Below, piece after piece: positions 17,923-26,510 of a stretch of DNA of 64,000 nt. The first letter of the stretch is position 1, and every line of letters starts with the position of its first letter. The notes under the pieces are model-generated. The model saw only the letters and a list, made by a program, of their open reading frames with translations. It did no database searches and had not been told where the DNA came from. The position numbers and the translations under genes are program-made. Source of the DNA: Streptantibioticus_C sp963761325 (GTDB taxonomy: Bacteria; Actinomycetota; Actinomycetes; Streptomycetales; Streptomycetaceae); contig CAVXGZ010000008.1 of NCBI GenBank assembly GCA_963761325.1, positions 1,116,001 to 1,180,000 on the forward strand, read 5' to 3'.

Positions 17923-18119
17923 CAGCAGAATGACGCGCGACCAGTGGTGCGCGGATCTTCGAAGATTACAAGGCGTGACAAGATATCACCTTTGCGTAGT
18001 CGCCAGCGGGAACGGCGGCGCTCAAACGTCAACGATGCGCGACGGCCGCCGTTTCAATGCCACGACCCAGGGGCGGATTTCAGCCCAGGCGGAGAACAGG
18101 CAAGGATGCGATGTGGCGC

Positions 18120-18153
18120 CGAATAAAAACAAACTGGGCGTCCGGCCCAGTTG
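18120..18153 (-). terminator. Intrinsic terminator with T-tract on the minus strand
   Basis: Read on the minus strand, AACTGGGC, a five-base loop CGGAC and GCCCAGTT form a perfect eight-pair stem followed by TGTTTTTATTC. A genuine T-tract is rare in this genome. No annotated minus-strand gene ends just before it, so it may close a small untranslated transcript. Confidence 0.6.
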
Positions 18154-18521
18154 CGGAATCCCCCTGCAACCCACCCCCGCATGGGTCTCGCCGACGCCGC
18201 TGACGCAGAATGGACATCGCCAACTCATCGGCGATTCACAGAATACCTTTACGCGATCATCATGTCTAGACCATCGGGCGAGGCAAATGCGCGGGGCCGG
18301 CTGCGTTGCGCGCTTTCCCTCAAGACTCCCGCGTCCAGGCGACCTACCGCCGACAATCGTCCCGAATTCCCCCGCCCCGCGGTAGCGGAGGACCCGCTTC
18401 ACTCCTGAATTCGAAAATTAAATCCGTCCGGGCGGCCGGTTCGGAGTTCTCACAACGGCCTGGTGGTCACTGTCCGGCGAAACCGAGTGTCGTGGTTGAC
18501 GCGGCCGGCGGCACCCTGCCG

Positions 18522-18585
18522 GGGCCGGGCATGAGGCCGGCCCCGGGCCGCCGTGAGGATCACGGTGGCCCGGGGCCGGGTTACG
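18522..18585. repeat. Direct repeat copy B containing a terminator hairpin
   Basis: Same orientation as 14941-15004 with 58 of 64 positions identical. Here the stem is longer: 18539-18555 pairs with 18561-18577 (17 pairs, one wobble). It lies 27 bases downstream of the stop of the minus-strand betaine permease gene and should terminate it. Confidence 0.8.
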
Positions 18586-18612
18586 CGGCCCGCCGGGGCG
18601 GGGCCGGTCGGC

Positions 18613-20418
18613 TCAGTGGCCGACCGGGGCGAGCTGGTTGATCAGCCCGGGGTGCTTGGCGAGCCACTTGTCCACGCCCTGCTGCTGGTTGCCCTGTCCG
18701 GCGTCCTGGATGTCGGCCTCCAGGTTGGTGAGGTCGGCCTCACTCATGTGGAAGTGCTTCAGCCAGGTGGCGACCTGCGGGAACTTGCCCGCGAAGTCCT
18801 TGGCTCCCACCGCGTGGATGTGGTCGCCGGTGCCGAACGCGTGCCGGGGGTCGGCCAGTTTGATCAGCTTGTACTTGCTGTACGCCCAGTGCGGCGACCA
18901 CAGGGTGACCGCCACCGGCTTCTTCTGCGCGTAGTCGCGCTCCAGCTCCGCGAGCATGCTCGGGGTGCTGCCGGTGGTCAGGGTGAGGTTCTTGCCCATC
19001 CCGTACTCCGGGATGACCTTCGACTTCACCATGGCCATCTCGCCCGCGCCCGGCTCGATGCCGACGATCCGGCCGCCGAACTCGGAGGCGTGCGAGTTGA
19101 GGTCGGACAGCGAGTGCACGCCCTTGACGTAGGAGGGGATGGCGATCTCCTCCGAGGTCGGCCCGTACCAGGAGCCCAGGTCGGACAGCTGCTTGCCGTA
19201 CTGCTTCCAGTACTGGGCCTGGGTGACCGGCAGCCAGGCGTCCGTCTCGAAGTCGATGTCGCCGGCCGCCATGCCGGTGAACAGCGAGCCCACGTCGTAG
19301 GTCTTCAGGTTGACCTGGTAGCCGCGGTGTTCGAGCACGTCCTTCCACAGGTAGCTGGTCGCGACGCCCTCGTCCCAGGAGATGTAGCCCAGGTTGATGG
19401 TCTTGCCCTTGCCGATGTTGTCGGCCGCGGAGACCTTCGGGCCGCTGGGGGCGCTGCCGCCGAAGACGTTCAGCCCGCCGGCCACCAGTGCGAGGGCGAC
19501 CACGCCGACCATCGCGACGGCGGTGTTGGGCCGGTAGCTCCAGATCTTCGCGCTGTGCAGCGAGTTCGCCTTGGCCGACGCGCGGCGGCCGAGCGGCGAG
19601 ACGCGGGTGCCGAGCGCGCTGGTCATCCGGTCCAGGTACATCGCGAGGATCACCACGGAGATGCCGCCCTCGAAGCCGAGGCCGATGTTGACCTCGCTGA
19701 TCGCGGTGAAGACCGAGGAGCCGAGCCCGCCGCCGCCGACCATGCCGGAGATGACGACCATGGACAGCGCCAGCATGATGACCTGGTTGATGCCGGCCAT
19801 GATGGTGGGCAGCGCCAGCGGCATCTGCACCCGCAGCAGGGTGTTGCGCGGGCTGGTGCCGAACGCGTCCGCCGCCTCCACCAGTTCCTCGTCCACCTGC
19901 CGGATGCCCAGTTCCGTCATCCGGACGCCGGGCGGCATGGCGAACACGATGGTGGCGATGACGCCGGGCACCGTGCCGACACCGAAGAAGAAGATGCCGG
20001 GGATCAGGTAGACGAAGGCGGGCATCGTCTGCATGAAGTCCAGGACCGGCCGCAGCGTCGCGGAGACCTTGCGGTCGCGGGCCGCCCAGATCCCGAGCGG
20101 CACCGCCAGCACGACGGTGATCACGGTGGCCACCAGCACCAGCGACAGCGTCTGCATCGCGGCGTCCCACTGGCGCACCGAGTCGATCAGCGCGAGTCCG
20201 GCCATGGTGAGCACGCCGGCGGTCAGGCCGCGCAGCCACAGCGCGATGAGCGCCAGGATGCCGGCCATCAGCAGCGCCTCGGGCGCCGAGAGCACGGCGT
20301 TGATCCCGTCGTACATCCCGGAGACGACCGTGGTGATCAGGTCGAAGAGCCAGGCGAGGTGGTCGCGCAGGAAGGTGACGGCGGAGTCGATCCAGTCACC
20401 GAGCTGAATCCTAGGCAC
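18613..20418 (-). CDS. Glycine betaine/proline ABC transporter, fused permease and substrate-binding protein
   Basis: A 601-residue fusion. The N-terminal half (residues 1-about 300) is a ProW/OpuAB-type permease with several transmembrane helices and the coupling EAA-like loop (ELVEAADAFGTSPRNTLLRVQMPLALPTIMAGIN). A helix at about 318-335 links to an OpuAC-type binding domain (about 350-601; GKTINLGYISWDEGVATSYL, YDVGSLFTGMAAGDIDFETDAWLP) whose Trp residues suggest an aromatic quaternary-ammonium cage. The start overlaps the stop of the ATPase gene by eight bases. It imports compatible solutes under osmotic stress; choice between betaine, choline and proline is not decidable here. Confidence 0.92.
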   Translation of the reverse strand: MPRIQLGDWIDSAVTFLRDHLAWLFDLITTVVSGMYDGINAVLSAPEALLMAGILALIALWLRGLTAGVLTMAGLALIDSVRQWDAAMQTLSLVLVATVITVVLAVPLGIWAARDRKVSATLRPVLDFMQTMPAFVYLIPGIFFFGVGTVPGVIATIVFAMPPGVRMTELGIRQVDEELVEAADAFGTSPRNTLLRVQMPLALPTIMAGINQVIMLALSMVVISGMVGGGGLGSSVFTAISEVNIGLGFEGGISVVILAMYLDRMTSALGTRVSPLGRRASAKANSLHSAKIWSYRPNTAVAMVGVVALALVAGGLNVFGGSAPSGPKVSAADNIGKGKTINLGYISWDEGVATSYLWKDVLEHRGYQVNLKTYDVGSLFTGMAAGDIDFETDAWLPVTQAQYWKQYGKQLSDLGSWYGPTSEEIAIPSYVKGVHSLSDLNSHASEFGGRIVGIEPGAGEMAMVKSKVIPEYGMGKNLTLTTGSTPSMLAELERDYAQKKPVAVTLWSPHWAYSKYKLIKLADPRHAFGTGDHIHAVGAKDFAGKFPQVATWLKHFHMSEADLTNLEADIQDAGQGNQQQGVDKWLAKHPGLINQLAPVGH

Positions 20419-21688
20419 CGGCGATCTCCTCTCGGGCGGGGGTCGCGGCTTCGGGCGCGTCCCCCTCCGACGGCCGGCGTATCTCCCGGTGCCGGTCCAG
20501 GCTGACCACGGTCTTCGGCTCGTCGCCGAGCGCGGCCAGCAGCGCGATCCGCGGGATGACGCCCACCAGGCGCTCGTTCTCGTCGGTGACCGCGATCGGC
20601 ATGCCGCTGACCGAGCACGGGGTGAACAGCTCGGCGAGCGGCGCGTCCGCGCTGACCGTGACGGGCTCGTCGTCCATCAGGTCGCGCACGGTGGTCTGGG
20701 CGCCGCCGGCTTCGGCGACCGCCTGTTCGGTGACCGCGCCGACCAGCCGGCGACCGCGTTCCACCACGAAGCCGCCGCTGGCGTGCTGGGTGCGCAGGGT
20801 GCTGATGGCCGAGCCGACGGTGGCGCCCGGGTCGAGCATGACCCGCGGCTCCTCCATGATCGACTCCGCGGTGAGCACCCGGGAGCGGTCCACGTCCTGG
20901 ACGAAGGAGGCCACGTAGTCGTTGGCCGGGTCCACCAGGATCTCCTCGGCGGTGCCGACCTGGACGATCCGGCCGTCGCGCATGACCGCGATACGGTCGC
21001 CCAGCCGCATGGCCTCGTTGAGGTCGTGGGTGATGAAGACGATGGTCTTGTGCAGCCGCTGCTGCAGTTCGAGGAGCTGGTCCTGCATGTCGCGGCGGAT
21101 CAGCGGGTCGAGCGCGCTGAACGACTCGTCCATCAGCAGCAGGTCGGCGTCGGTGGCCAGCGCCCGGGCCAGGCCCACGCGCTGCTGCATACCGCCGGAC
21201 AGCTCGTCGGGCCAGGACTTCTCCCAGCCGGACAGCCCGACCAGCTCCAGCGCCTCGGCCGCGCGCCGCAGCCGCTCCTCGCGCTCCACGCCCTGCACCT
21301 CGAGCCCGTAGGCCGCGTTCTCCAGCACGCTGCGGTGCGGGAAGAGCGCGAAGTGCTGGAAGACCATGCTGATCCGGTGCGAACGCACCCGGCGCAGGTC
21401 GCGCGGGCTGAGCGAGGTCAGGTCCTCGCCGTCGAACAGCACCCGGCCCTCGGTCGGTTCCAGCAGCCCGTTGAGCATGCGCAGCAACGTGGACTTGCCC
21501 GAGCCGGACAGGCCCATCACCACGAAGATCTCACCGGGCTGCACGGTGAACGAGGTGTCGATCACCGCGGCCGTGGTGCCGTTCTCGCGCAGCTCGGCGC
21601 GGTCGGCACCGTCGCGCAACCGCCGCACGGCGTCGGCGGGTCGTCTTCCGAATACCTTGTACAAGTGATCGGCCTGCAGACTTGACAC
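20411..21688 (-). CDS. Glycine betaine ABC transporter ATP-binding protein with CBS domains
   Basis: A 425-residue OpuAA/ProV-type ATPase. Walker A is GLSGSGKST, the signature LSGGMQQRVGLARAL, Walker B LLLMDESFSALD, and the switch His ITHDLNEA. The C-terminal third is a tandem CBS module (about 270-400), which in OpuA senses ionic strength. GTG 21688 is preferred over GTG 21694, two codons upstream, because GAGGGG sits five bases before it. It is the first gene of a two-gene operon with the fused permease/receptor. Confidence 0.93.
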   Translation of the reverse strand: MSSLQADHLYKVFGRRPADAVRRLRDGADRAELRENGTTAAVIDTSFTVQPGEIFVVMGLSGSGKSTLLRMLNGLLEPTEGRVLFDGEDLTSLSPRDLRRVRSHRISMVFQHFALFPHRSVLENAAYGLEVQGVEREERLRRAAEALELVGLSGWEKSWPDELSGGMQQRVGLARALATDADLLLMDESFSALDPLIRRDMQDQLLELQQRLHKTIVFITHDLNEAMRLGDRIAVMRDGRIVQVGTAEEILVDPANDYVASFVQDVDRSRVLTAESIMEEPRVMLDPGATVGSAISTLRTQHASGGFVVERGRRLVGAVTEQAVAEAGGAQTTVRDLMDDEPVTVSADAPLAELFTPCSVSGMPIAVTDENERLVGVIPRIALLAALGDEPKTVVSLDRHREIRRPSEGDAPEAATPAREEIAGA

Positions 21689-21882
21689 AAGCACCCCTCG
21701 CGTCTTGACAAGCGACCCGGGGGTCCGGGCCAGTTCCGGCCGGGCGGCTGCCCCGCCGCTGCGGGTCCAAACACCGGAGTGAAGGACGTCACATTACGTC
21801 ACTCTTGCCCGCCTTCGCCCACTGATCGGTCACGGTGCGTGAGATCGGCCGTCCCGGGGGGCGGTACGGCATCATCTTCGGT

Positions 21883-22806
21883 GTGACCCGACGCCTGATG
21901 CTTCTCGACACCGCGAGCCTGTACTTCCGCGCCTACTTCGGCGTGCCCGAGTCGGTGAAGGCACCGGACGGCACCCCGGTCAACGCGGTGCGCGGGCTGC
22001 TGGACTTCATCGCCCGGCTGGTGGCCGACCACTCCCCCGACGAGCTGGTGGCGTGCATGGACGCCGACTGGCGGCCGCAGTGGCGGGTGGACCTGATCCC
22101 GTCCTACAAGGCGCACCGGGTGGCCGAGGAGGTGCCGCAGGGGTCGGACGTCGAGGAGGTGCCCGACACCCTCTCGCCGCAGGTCCCGGTGATCGAGGCG
22201 GTGCTGGACGCGCTGGGCATCGCCCGGGTCGGGGTGGCCGGCTACGAGGCGGACGACGTGATCGGCACGTTCACCGGGCGGGCGGCCGGGCCGGTGGACA
22301 TCGTCACCGGCGACCGCGACCTGTTCCAGCTGGTGGACGACGCGCGCGGGATCCGGGTGCTCTACCCGGTCAAGGGGGTCGGCACGCTGAAGGTGACCGA
22401 CGAGGCCGCGCTGCGCGAGAAGTACGGCGTGGACGGGCCCGGCTACGCCGACCTGGCCCTGCTGCGCGGCGACCCGAGCGACGGCCTGCCGGGGGTGGCC
22501 GGGATCGGCGAGAAGACCGCGGCGAAGCTGCTGGCGGCCCACGGCGACCTGGCCGGGATCCTGCGGGCCGCCGGCGACCCCGGCTCGGCGCTCACCCCGG
22601 CGCAGCGCAGGCGGCTCGCCGAGGCCCGCGACTACCTGGCGGTCGCGCCGAAGGTGGTGCGCGTCGCCGACGACGTGCCGCTGCCCGAGGTGCCGATCGC
22701 GCTGCCCCGCACGCCGCGCGATCCGGACGCCGTCCGCGAACTGGCCGGCCGCTGGGGTCTCGGCGGGTCGCTGGCGCGGGTGGTGGACGCGCTGCGGGTG
22801 GGGTGA
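21883..22806 (+). CDS. 5'-3' exonuclease (PIN/FEN-like, DNA polymerase I N-terminal type)
   Basis: A 307-residue stand-alone flap nuclease. Acidic metal ligands are seen in LMLLDTASLYFRAYFG, ACMDADWRP, GYEADDVIGTF and VTGDRDLFQLVDD, and the helix-three-turn-helix DNA-binding motif is in GLPGVAGIGEKTAAKLL. It presumably removes RNA primers or flaps alongside Pol I. The GTG at 21883 (VTRRLMLLD) agrees with family N-termini; the frame is open to 21835 but the extra residues look non-conserved, and ATG 21898 is also possible. It stands alone, divergent from the betaine operon. Confidence 0.88.
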   Translation: MTRRLMLLDTASLYFRAYFGVPESVKAPDGTPVNAVRGLLDFIARLVADHSPDELVACMDADWRPQWRVDLIPSYKAHRVAEEVPQGSDVEEVPDTLSPQVPVIEAVLDALGIARVGVAGYEADDVIGTFTGRAAGPVDIVTGDRDLFQLVDDARGIRVLYPVKGVGTLKVTDEAALREKYGVDGPGYADLALLRGDPSDGLPGVAGIGEKTAAKLLAAHGDLAGILRAAGDPGSALTPAQRRRLAEARDYLAVAPKVVRVADDVPLPEVPIALPRTPRDPDAVRELAGRWGLGGSLARVVDALRVG

Positions 22807-22880
22807 CGACGAGGCCGCGGACCGCGCTCACGTGCCACGAGCCACGAGCCCGAGCCCGAGCCAGTCATAAGATAGGTCGG

Positions 22881-22890
22881 CGATATATCG
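22881..22890. promoter_or_regulatory. Palindrome CGATATATCG upstream of the siderophore-interacting protein gene
   Basis: A perfect ten-base palindrome in a short A+T-rich patch about 90 bases before the start at 22979. A second perfect palindrome, TGAGGC-C-GCCTCA, lies at 22915-22927. Neither matches the classical actinobacterial iron box, so the regulator is unknown. Confidence 0.35.
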
Positions 22891-22978
22891 TTTTCATTTC
22901 GCTCGCACGGTGCTTGAGGCCGCCTCAGCCCGGCCCGCCTAGCCTGGTCGGCGTCAGTCCGCGATCAGGGGAGTACGC

Positions 22979-23821
22979 ATGGCCGAGGAACCGCAGCGCA
23001 GGAAGCGGCAGACGCACGATGCCCGGGTGCTGCGCACCGAGCGGTTGACCCCGCACATGATCAGGGTCGTCCTCGGGGGTGAGCTGCCCGGCTTCGCCGC
23101 CGGCGACCACACCGACCACTACGTCAAGATCTTCTTCCCGCGGCCGGGCACCGCCCTCCCGGAGCCGTTCGACATCGAGCGGCTCCGCGCCGAACTGCCG
23201 CCCGATCAGTGGCCGGTGGTGCGCACCTACACCGTGCGCGGTTGGGACCCGGTGGCCCGCGAGCTGAGCATCGACTTCGTCCACCACGGCGACGAGGGCT
23301 TCGCGGGCCCGTGGGCGGCCACCGTGCGGCCCGGCGCCCGGGTGCACTTCCTCGGTCCCGGCGGCGGGTACGCGCCCGCCCGGGAGGCCGACTGGCACCT
23401 GCTGGCCGGCGACGAGAGCGCGCTGCCGGCCATCGCCGCGGCGCTGGAGCGGATCCCGGACGGCGTGCCGGCCGAGGCGTTCGTCGAGGTCGCCGGGGCG
23501 GCCGAGGAGCAGAAGCTCACCGTGCCGGACGGCGCCCGGGTGCACTGGCTGCACCGCGGCGCGCGGCCGGTCGGCGAGGCGCTGGTGGCGGCGGTGCGGG
23601 CGTTGGAGTTCCACCCCGGCACGCCGCAGGTCTTCGTGCACGGCGAGGCGCACTTCGTGAAGGAGCTGCGCGGCCATCTGCGTCGCGAACGCGGCCTGGA
23701 GCGCGACCGGTTGTCCATCTCGGGCTACTGGCGCACCGGCGCCGACGAGGACGCCTGGCAGGCCGGCAAGCGCGAGTGGAACCGCCAGGTGGAGGCGGAG
23801 CAGGAGTCGCCGGCCCGCTGA
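22979..23821 (+). CDS. Siderophore-interacting protein (FAD-dependent ferric reductase family)
   Basis: A 280-residue flavin reductase-like protein. The FAD-binding barrel carries RTYTVRGWDPVARELSIDFVHHG, followed by FLGPGGGYAP and an NAD(P)-binding half with LLAGDESALPAIAAALERIP and the C-terminal SGYWRTGADEDAW, all typical of ViuB/SIP. Such enzymes release iron from ferric siderophores in the cytosol. ATG 22979 follows AGGGGAG at correct spacing. It is monocistronic, ending at a strong bidirectional terminator. Confidence 0.93.
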   Translation: MAEEPQRRKRQTHDARVLRTERLTPHMIRVVLGGELPGFAAGDHTDHYVKIFFPRPGTALPEPFDIERLRAELPPDQWPVVRTYTVRGWDPVARELSIDFVHHGDEGFAGPWAATVRPGARVHFLGPGGGYAPAREADWHLLAGDESALPAIAAALERIPDGVPAEAFVEVAGAAEEQKLTVPDGARVHWLHRGARPVGEALVAAVRALEFHPGTPQVFVHGEAHFVKELRGHLRRERGLERDRLSISGYWRTGADEDAWQAGKREWNRQVEAEQESPAR

Positions 23822-23844
23822 GCCGCCGGCCGCCGCGCCCGGTG

Positions 23845-23890
23845 CGGCGGGCCGGGCCCCGGAGAGGTGTTTCCGGGGCCCGGCCCGCCG
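23845..23890. terminator. Bidirectional terminator between convergent genes
   Basis: A perfect 18-bp stem (23845-23862 with 23873-23890) and a ten-base loop, placed between the stops of the siderophore-interacting protein gene (+) and the ABC permease gene (-). Confidence 0.85.
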
Positions 23891-23894
23891 GTCG

Positions 23895-24671
23895 TCACAC
23901 CGACTTCTGGTACGAGCGGAACGTGCGGGTGGACAGCCACACCGCCGCGATCGCCAGCGCCAGCAGCGCGCCGCCGCGGCTGAGCACGTCACCCCAGTCC
24001 GGACTGGCGGCCATCGCCGAACGCCCGCTGACCAGCGCCCAGTTGACCGGGTTGAAGTCGGCGACGTGCCGCATCCAACCGGGCATCAGGGCCGGCGCCA
24101 TGAACGCCGAGGACAGGAAGGTCAGCGGCAGCAGCAGGAAGGTGTTGACGCCGATGATCGACTCGCGCTGCCGCACCAGCATGCCCAGCGCGTTCGACAG
24201 CGCGCCGAAGACCGTGCCCAGCAGGATCGAGGCGACGATCAGGATCGCCAACCCGCCCAGGCCGCCCGGGTAGTGGGCGCCGCCGAGCCTGCCGAGAGCC
24301 ACGATGACCACCGACTGCACGAAGGTGCTGACCGCCTGCTGGCCCACGTTGCCGTTGATCAGCGCGGCCCGGCTGACCGGGGTGGTCAGGAACCGGTTGA
24401 GCGTGCCGCGCTCGATCTCCTCCAACGTGCCCATGCCCGCCCACATGTTGGACGACAGGGCGCTCATCACCACCACGCCGGGGACCAGGTAGTCGAGGTA
24501 GGACCCGGCGCCGAAGCCGGGCAGTTCGACCACCTTGCGGAAGAGCGCGCCGAACAGGAAGAGCCAGATGACCGGTTGGACCAGCGTGATGACGAGGAAC
24601 GCGGGCTGCCGGAAGATCGCCGTCAGTTGACGTCGCGTCATGTACCAGGTGTGGTTGAGGGTCGTGCTCAT
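23895..24671 (-). CDS. ABC-2 type transporter permease (DrrB-like)
   Basis: A 258-residue permease with six hydrophobic segments and the ABC-2 signature region (LLLPLTFLSSAFMAPALMPGWMRHVADFNPVNW). The first cytoplasmic stretch TRRQLTAIFRQPAFLVITLVQPVIWL is typical of DrrB/NodJ-type exporters. ATG 24671 overlaps the upstream ATPase stop (ATGA) and has GGAGGTG before it. It forms an efflux pump for a drug or lipid with the preceding ATPase; the substrate is unknown. Confidence 0.92.
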   Translation of the reverse strand: MSTTLNHTWYMTRRQLTAIFRQPAFLVITLVQPVIWLFLFGALFRKVVELPGFGAGSYLDYLVPGVVVMSALSSNMWAGMGTLEEIERGTLNRFLTTPVSRAALINGNVGQQAVSTFVQSVVIVALGRLGGAHYPGGLGGLAILIVASILLGTVFGALSNALGMLVRQRESIIGVNTFLLLPLTFLSSAFMAPALMPGWMRHVADFNPVNWALVSGRSAMAASPDWGDVLSRGGALLALAIAAVWLSTRTFRSYQKSV

Positions 24672-25681
24672 CGGGCACCTCCGGTGGCGGCCGGGACCTG
24701 GGCGGCCGGGGTGTCGGCCTCGGCGAACCGGCGGCCCGCGTAACGCAGATAGACGTCGTCGAGCGAGGGCCGGGCCACCGTCACCGAGGCCACCGCGGCG
24801 CCCTCGCGTTCCAGCACGGCCAGCACCTGCGGCACGGCGGCGGCGCCGTTGTCGGCCCGGGCGCTGAGCCGGCGGCCGTCCAGCACCGCGTCCCGGACTC
24901 CGGCGAACTCGGTCAGCGCGGTGCACAGCAGGCCCGCGTCGACCGGGCCGGGCGGCTCGGCGAGCTCCACGTGGACGGCGTCGCCGCGCAGTTCGCCCTT
25001 CAGCTCGTCGGGGCCGCCCTCGGCCACCACCCGGCCGCGATCGACGATGGCGATCCGCTCGGCCAGCCGGTCGGCCTCCTCCAGGTAGTGCGTGGTGAGC
25101 AGGATCGTCAGCCCCTCGTCGCCGGCGAGCCGGCCGATCTCCTGCCACATCGCGGTGCGGGCCTCCGGGTCCAGGCCGGTGGTCGGCTCGTCGAGGAAGA
25201 GCACCTCCGGGCGGTGCACCAGGCCCAGCGCGACGTCCAGCCGCCGCTGCATGCCGCCGGAGTACCCCTTGACCGGCCGCTTGGCGGCGTCCACCAGGTC
25301 GAAGCGGTCCAGCAGTTCGTCCACCCGCCGGTTCAGGTCCGGGCCGCGCAGCCCGTAGAGGCGGCCCTGCAGCAGCAGGTTCTCCCGGCCGGTGGCGACC
25401 GGGTCGGCGCCGGAGCGCTGGGCGACCACCCCGATCGCACGGCGCACCCGGTCCGAGTGGCGCAGCACGTCGTGCCCGGCGACCAGCGCGCGGCCGGCGT
25501 CGGGACGGGCCAGGGTGGTGAGGATCTTGACGGTGGTGGACTTGCCGGCCCCGTTCGGGCCGAGGAGTCCGAAGACGGTGCCCGGCGCGACGGTGACGGC
25601 CATCGCGTCGAGGGCCTTCACCCCGCCCGGGTAGGTCTTCGTCAGGTCGTGCGCCTCGATGGCGGGCGCGGGCGTGCTCAT
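24668..25681 (-). CDS. Daunorubicin-resistance-type ABC transporter ATPase (DrrA-like)
   Basis: A 337-residue ATPase. Walker A is GPNGAGKST, the Q-loop is VVAQRSGAD, the signature YSGGMQRRLDVALGL, Walker B VLFLDEPTTGLD and the H-loop TTHYLEEADRLAERIAI. The C-terminal 80 residues are the DrrA-type accessory domain. It starts with ATG 25681 after GCGGAG and is coupled to the permease gene. A PadR-type regulator gene lies upstream on the same strand, a frequent pairing in which the regulator represses the pump until an inducer binds. Confidence 0.93.
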   Translation of the reverse strand: MSTPAPAIEAHDLTKTYPGGVKALDAMAVTVAPGTVFGLLGPNGAGKSTTVKILTTLARPDAGRALVAGHDVLRHSDRVRRAIGVVAQRSGADPVATGRENLLLQGRLYGLRGPDLNRRVDELLDRFDLVDAAKRPVKGYSGGMQRRLDVALGLVHRPEVLFLDEPTTGLDPEARTAMWQEIGRLAGDEGLTILLTTHYLEEADRLAERIAIVDRGRVVAEGGPDELKGELRGDAVHVELAEPPGPVDAGLLCTALTEFAGVRDAVLDGRRLSARADNGAAAVPQVLAVLEREGAAVASVTVARPSLDDVYLRYAGRRFAEADTPAAQVPAATGGAR

Positions 25682-25809
25682 AACGGTTCTCCGCTCTGGT
25701 GACGGTGTCAGGGCGCACCGAACCGGGTCGCGGAGTGAACCGGGCTATCGTGGGTGTGCCGCACCTGGACGCCCGGCCTGTTCCCGCAGGCCATGTGTTC
25801 GGGGCTCGC

Positions 25810-25843
25810 CCCCGGCTCCGTCGTTCCCGCGACGGGGCCGGGG
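25810..25843 (-). terminator. Terminator after the padR-type gene
   Basis: Arms 25810-25823 and 25830-25843 form a 14-bp stem with one T-G wobble, located downstream of the PadR stop (minus strand) and upstream of the drrA-like start. Confidence 0.65.
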
Positions 25844-25858
25844 TGTGTTCGCTCTTCG

Positions 25859-26494
25859 TTATTCGGTTGTCGACAAGTGGGCCCATTCGGGCGGCAGTTC
25901 ACCCCCGGTGTGGAACGCCCGCCAGGCGTCCACCCCGGTCAGCGAGCCGTCGGCGATCTCCTGGAGCAGGGTGCGCACGTACTCCGCCTCGGCCTCCATC
26001 ATCCGTGCCTGGTACTCGGTCTCCACCAGGAAGATCCGCGGCAGCGTCTCGCACAGCTTCTCCAACGCGCCGCGCAGGCCGGCCGTCTGCACGTCGAGCT
26101 GCCGCAGGCGTTCCTCCAGCAGCCCCACCGCCTCGTCCACCGGGAGCACCGGCATCAGGGACAGCGCGCTCTCGAACCGCGGGAACTCGTGCACCGGCAC
26201 GGCCAGCAGATCGGCCAGCCAGTCGTGCAGTTCCTCCCGGCCCGCCGCGGTCAGCCCGTACAGCGTGCGCTCCGGGCGGTTGCCCTGCCGCTGCACCCCG
26301 GTGACCTCGACGAATCCGTGCTTCTCCAGGTTCTGCACCACGGTGTAGAGCGATCCGTAGTGGATCTTGATGCTGTGCTCCTTGCCGCGGCGGCGCAGCA
26401 CCTGGCCCATCTCGTACGGATGCATGGACCGCTCGTCCAACAGCGCCATCACCGCCAACGCCAAGGGATTGCCCAGCTTCCGGCGCTTCGCCAC
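25859..26494 (-). CDS. PadR-family transcriptional regulator
   Basis: A 211-residue regulator. The winged HTH (residues 8-85; LALAVMALLDERSMHPYEMGQVLRR and IHYGSLYTVVQNLEKHGFVE) is followed by a long coiled C-terminal dimerisation domain of the Vir_act_alpha_C/PadR-C type. Its promoter region holds repeated TCGCGAGT elements and the palindrome CGTATATACG, suggesting autoregulation. The nearest target is the DrrAB-like exporter immediately downstream on the same strand. Confidence 0.92.
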   Translation of the reverse strand: MAKRRKLGNPLALAVMALLDERSMHPYEMGQVLRRRGKEHSIKIHYGSLYTVVQNLEKHGFVEVTGVQRQGNRPERTLYGLTAAGREELHDWLADLLAVPVHEFPRFESALSLMPVLPVDEAVGLLEERLRQLDVQTAGLRGALEKLCETLPRIFLVETEYQARMMEAEAEYVRTLLQEIADGSLTGVDAWRAFHTGGELPPEWAHLSTTE

Positions 26495-26510
26495 GGTCGG
26501 TCCTCGCCTC

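Larger units (their letters stand above)
17923..18612. other. 690-base A+T-richer intergenic region
   Basis: No convincing gene. An open frame on the minus strand (18022-18402) has no family resemblance and crosses a terminator, so I do not call it. The region holds the promoter of the amidase gene, a U-tract terminator at 18120-18153 and direct-repeat copy B at 18522-18585. Base composition is visibly lower in G+C than the neighbouring core genes (about 58-62% in lines I counted by hand). Confidence 0.7.

Noticed and set aside
17989..18120. c-di-AMP (ydaO) riboswitch upstream of the secreted amidase gene
   Set aside because: Such riboswitches often control cell-wall hydrolases in streptomycetes, but the conserved blocks are not visible here.
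14284..18126. 1,280-codon open frame on the plus strand
   Set aside because: Runs antisense through four supported genes and intergenic repeats; no family resemblance.
18022..18402. 126-codon minus-strand open frame in the 17.9-18.6 kb gap
   Set aside because: No recognisable domain, poor start site, and it crosses a T-tract terminator.
22807..22978. Iron box (DmdR/IdeR) upstream of the siderophore-interacting protein gene
   Set aside because: The palindromes present do not align with the 19-bp consensus.
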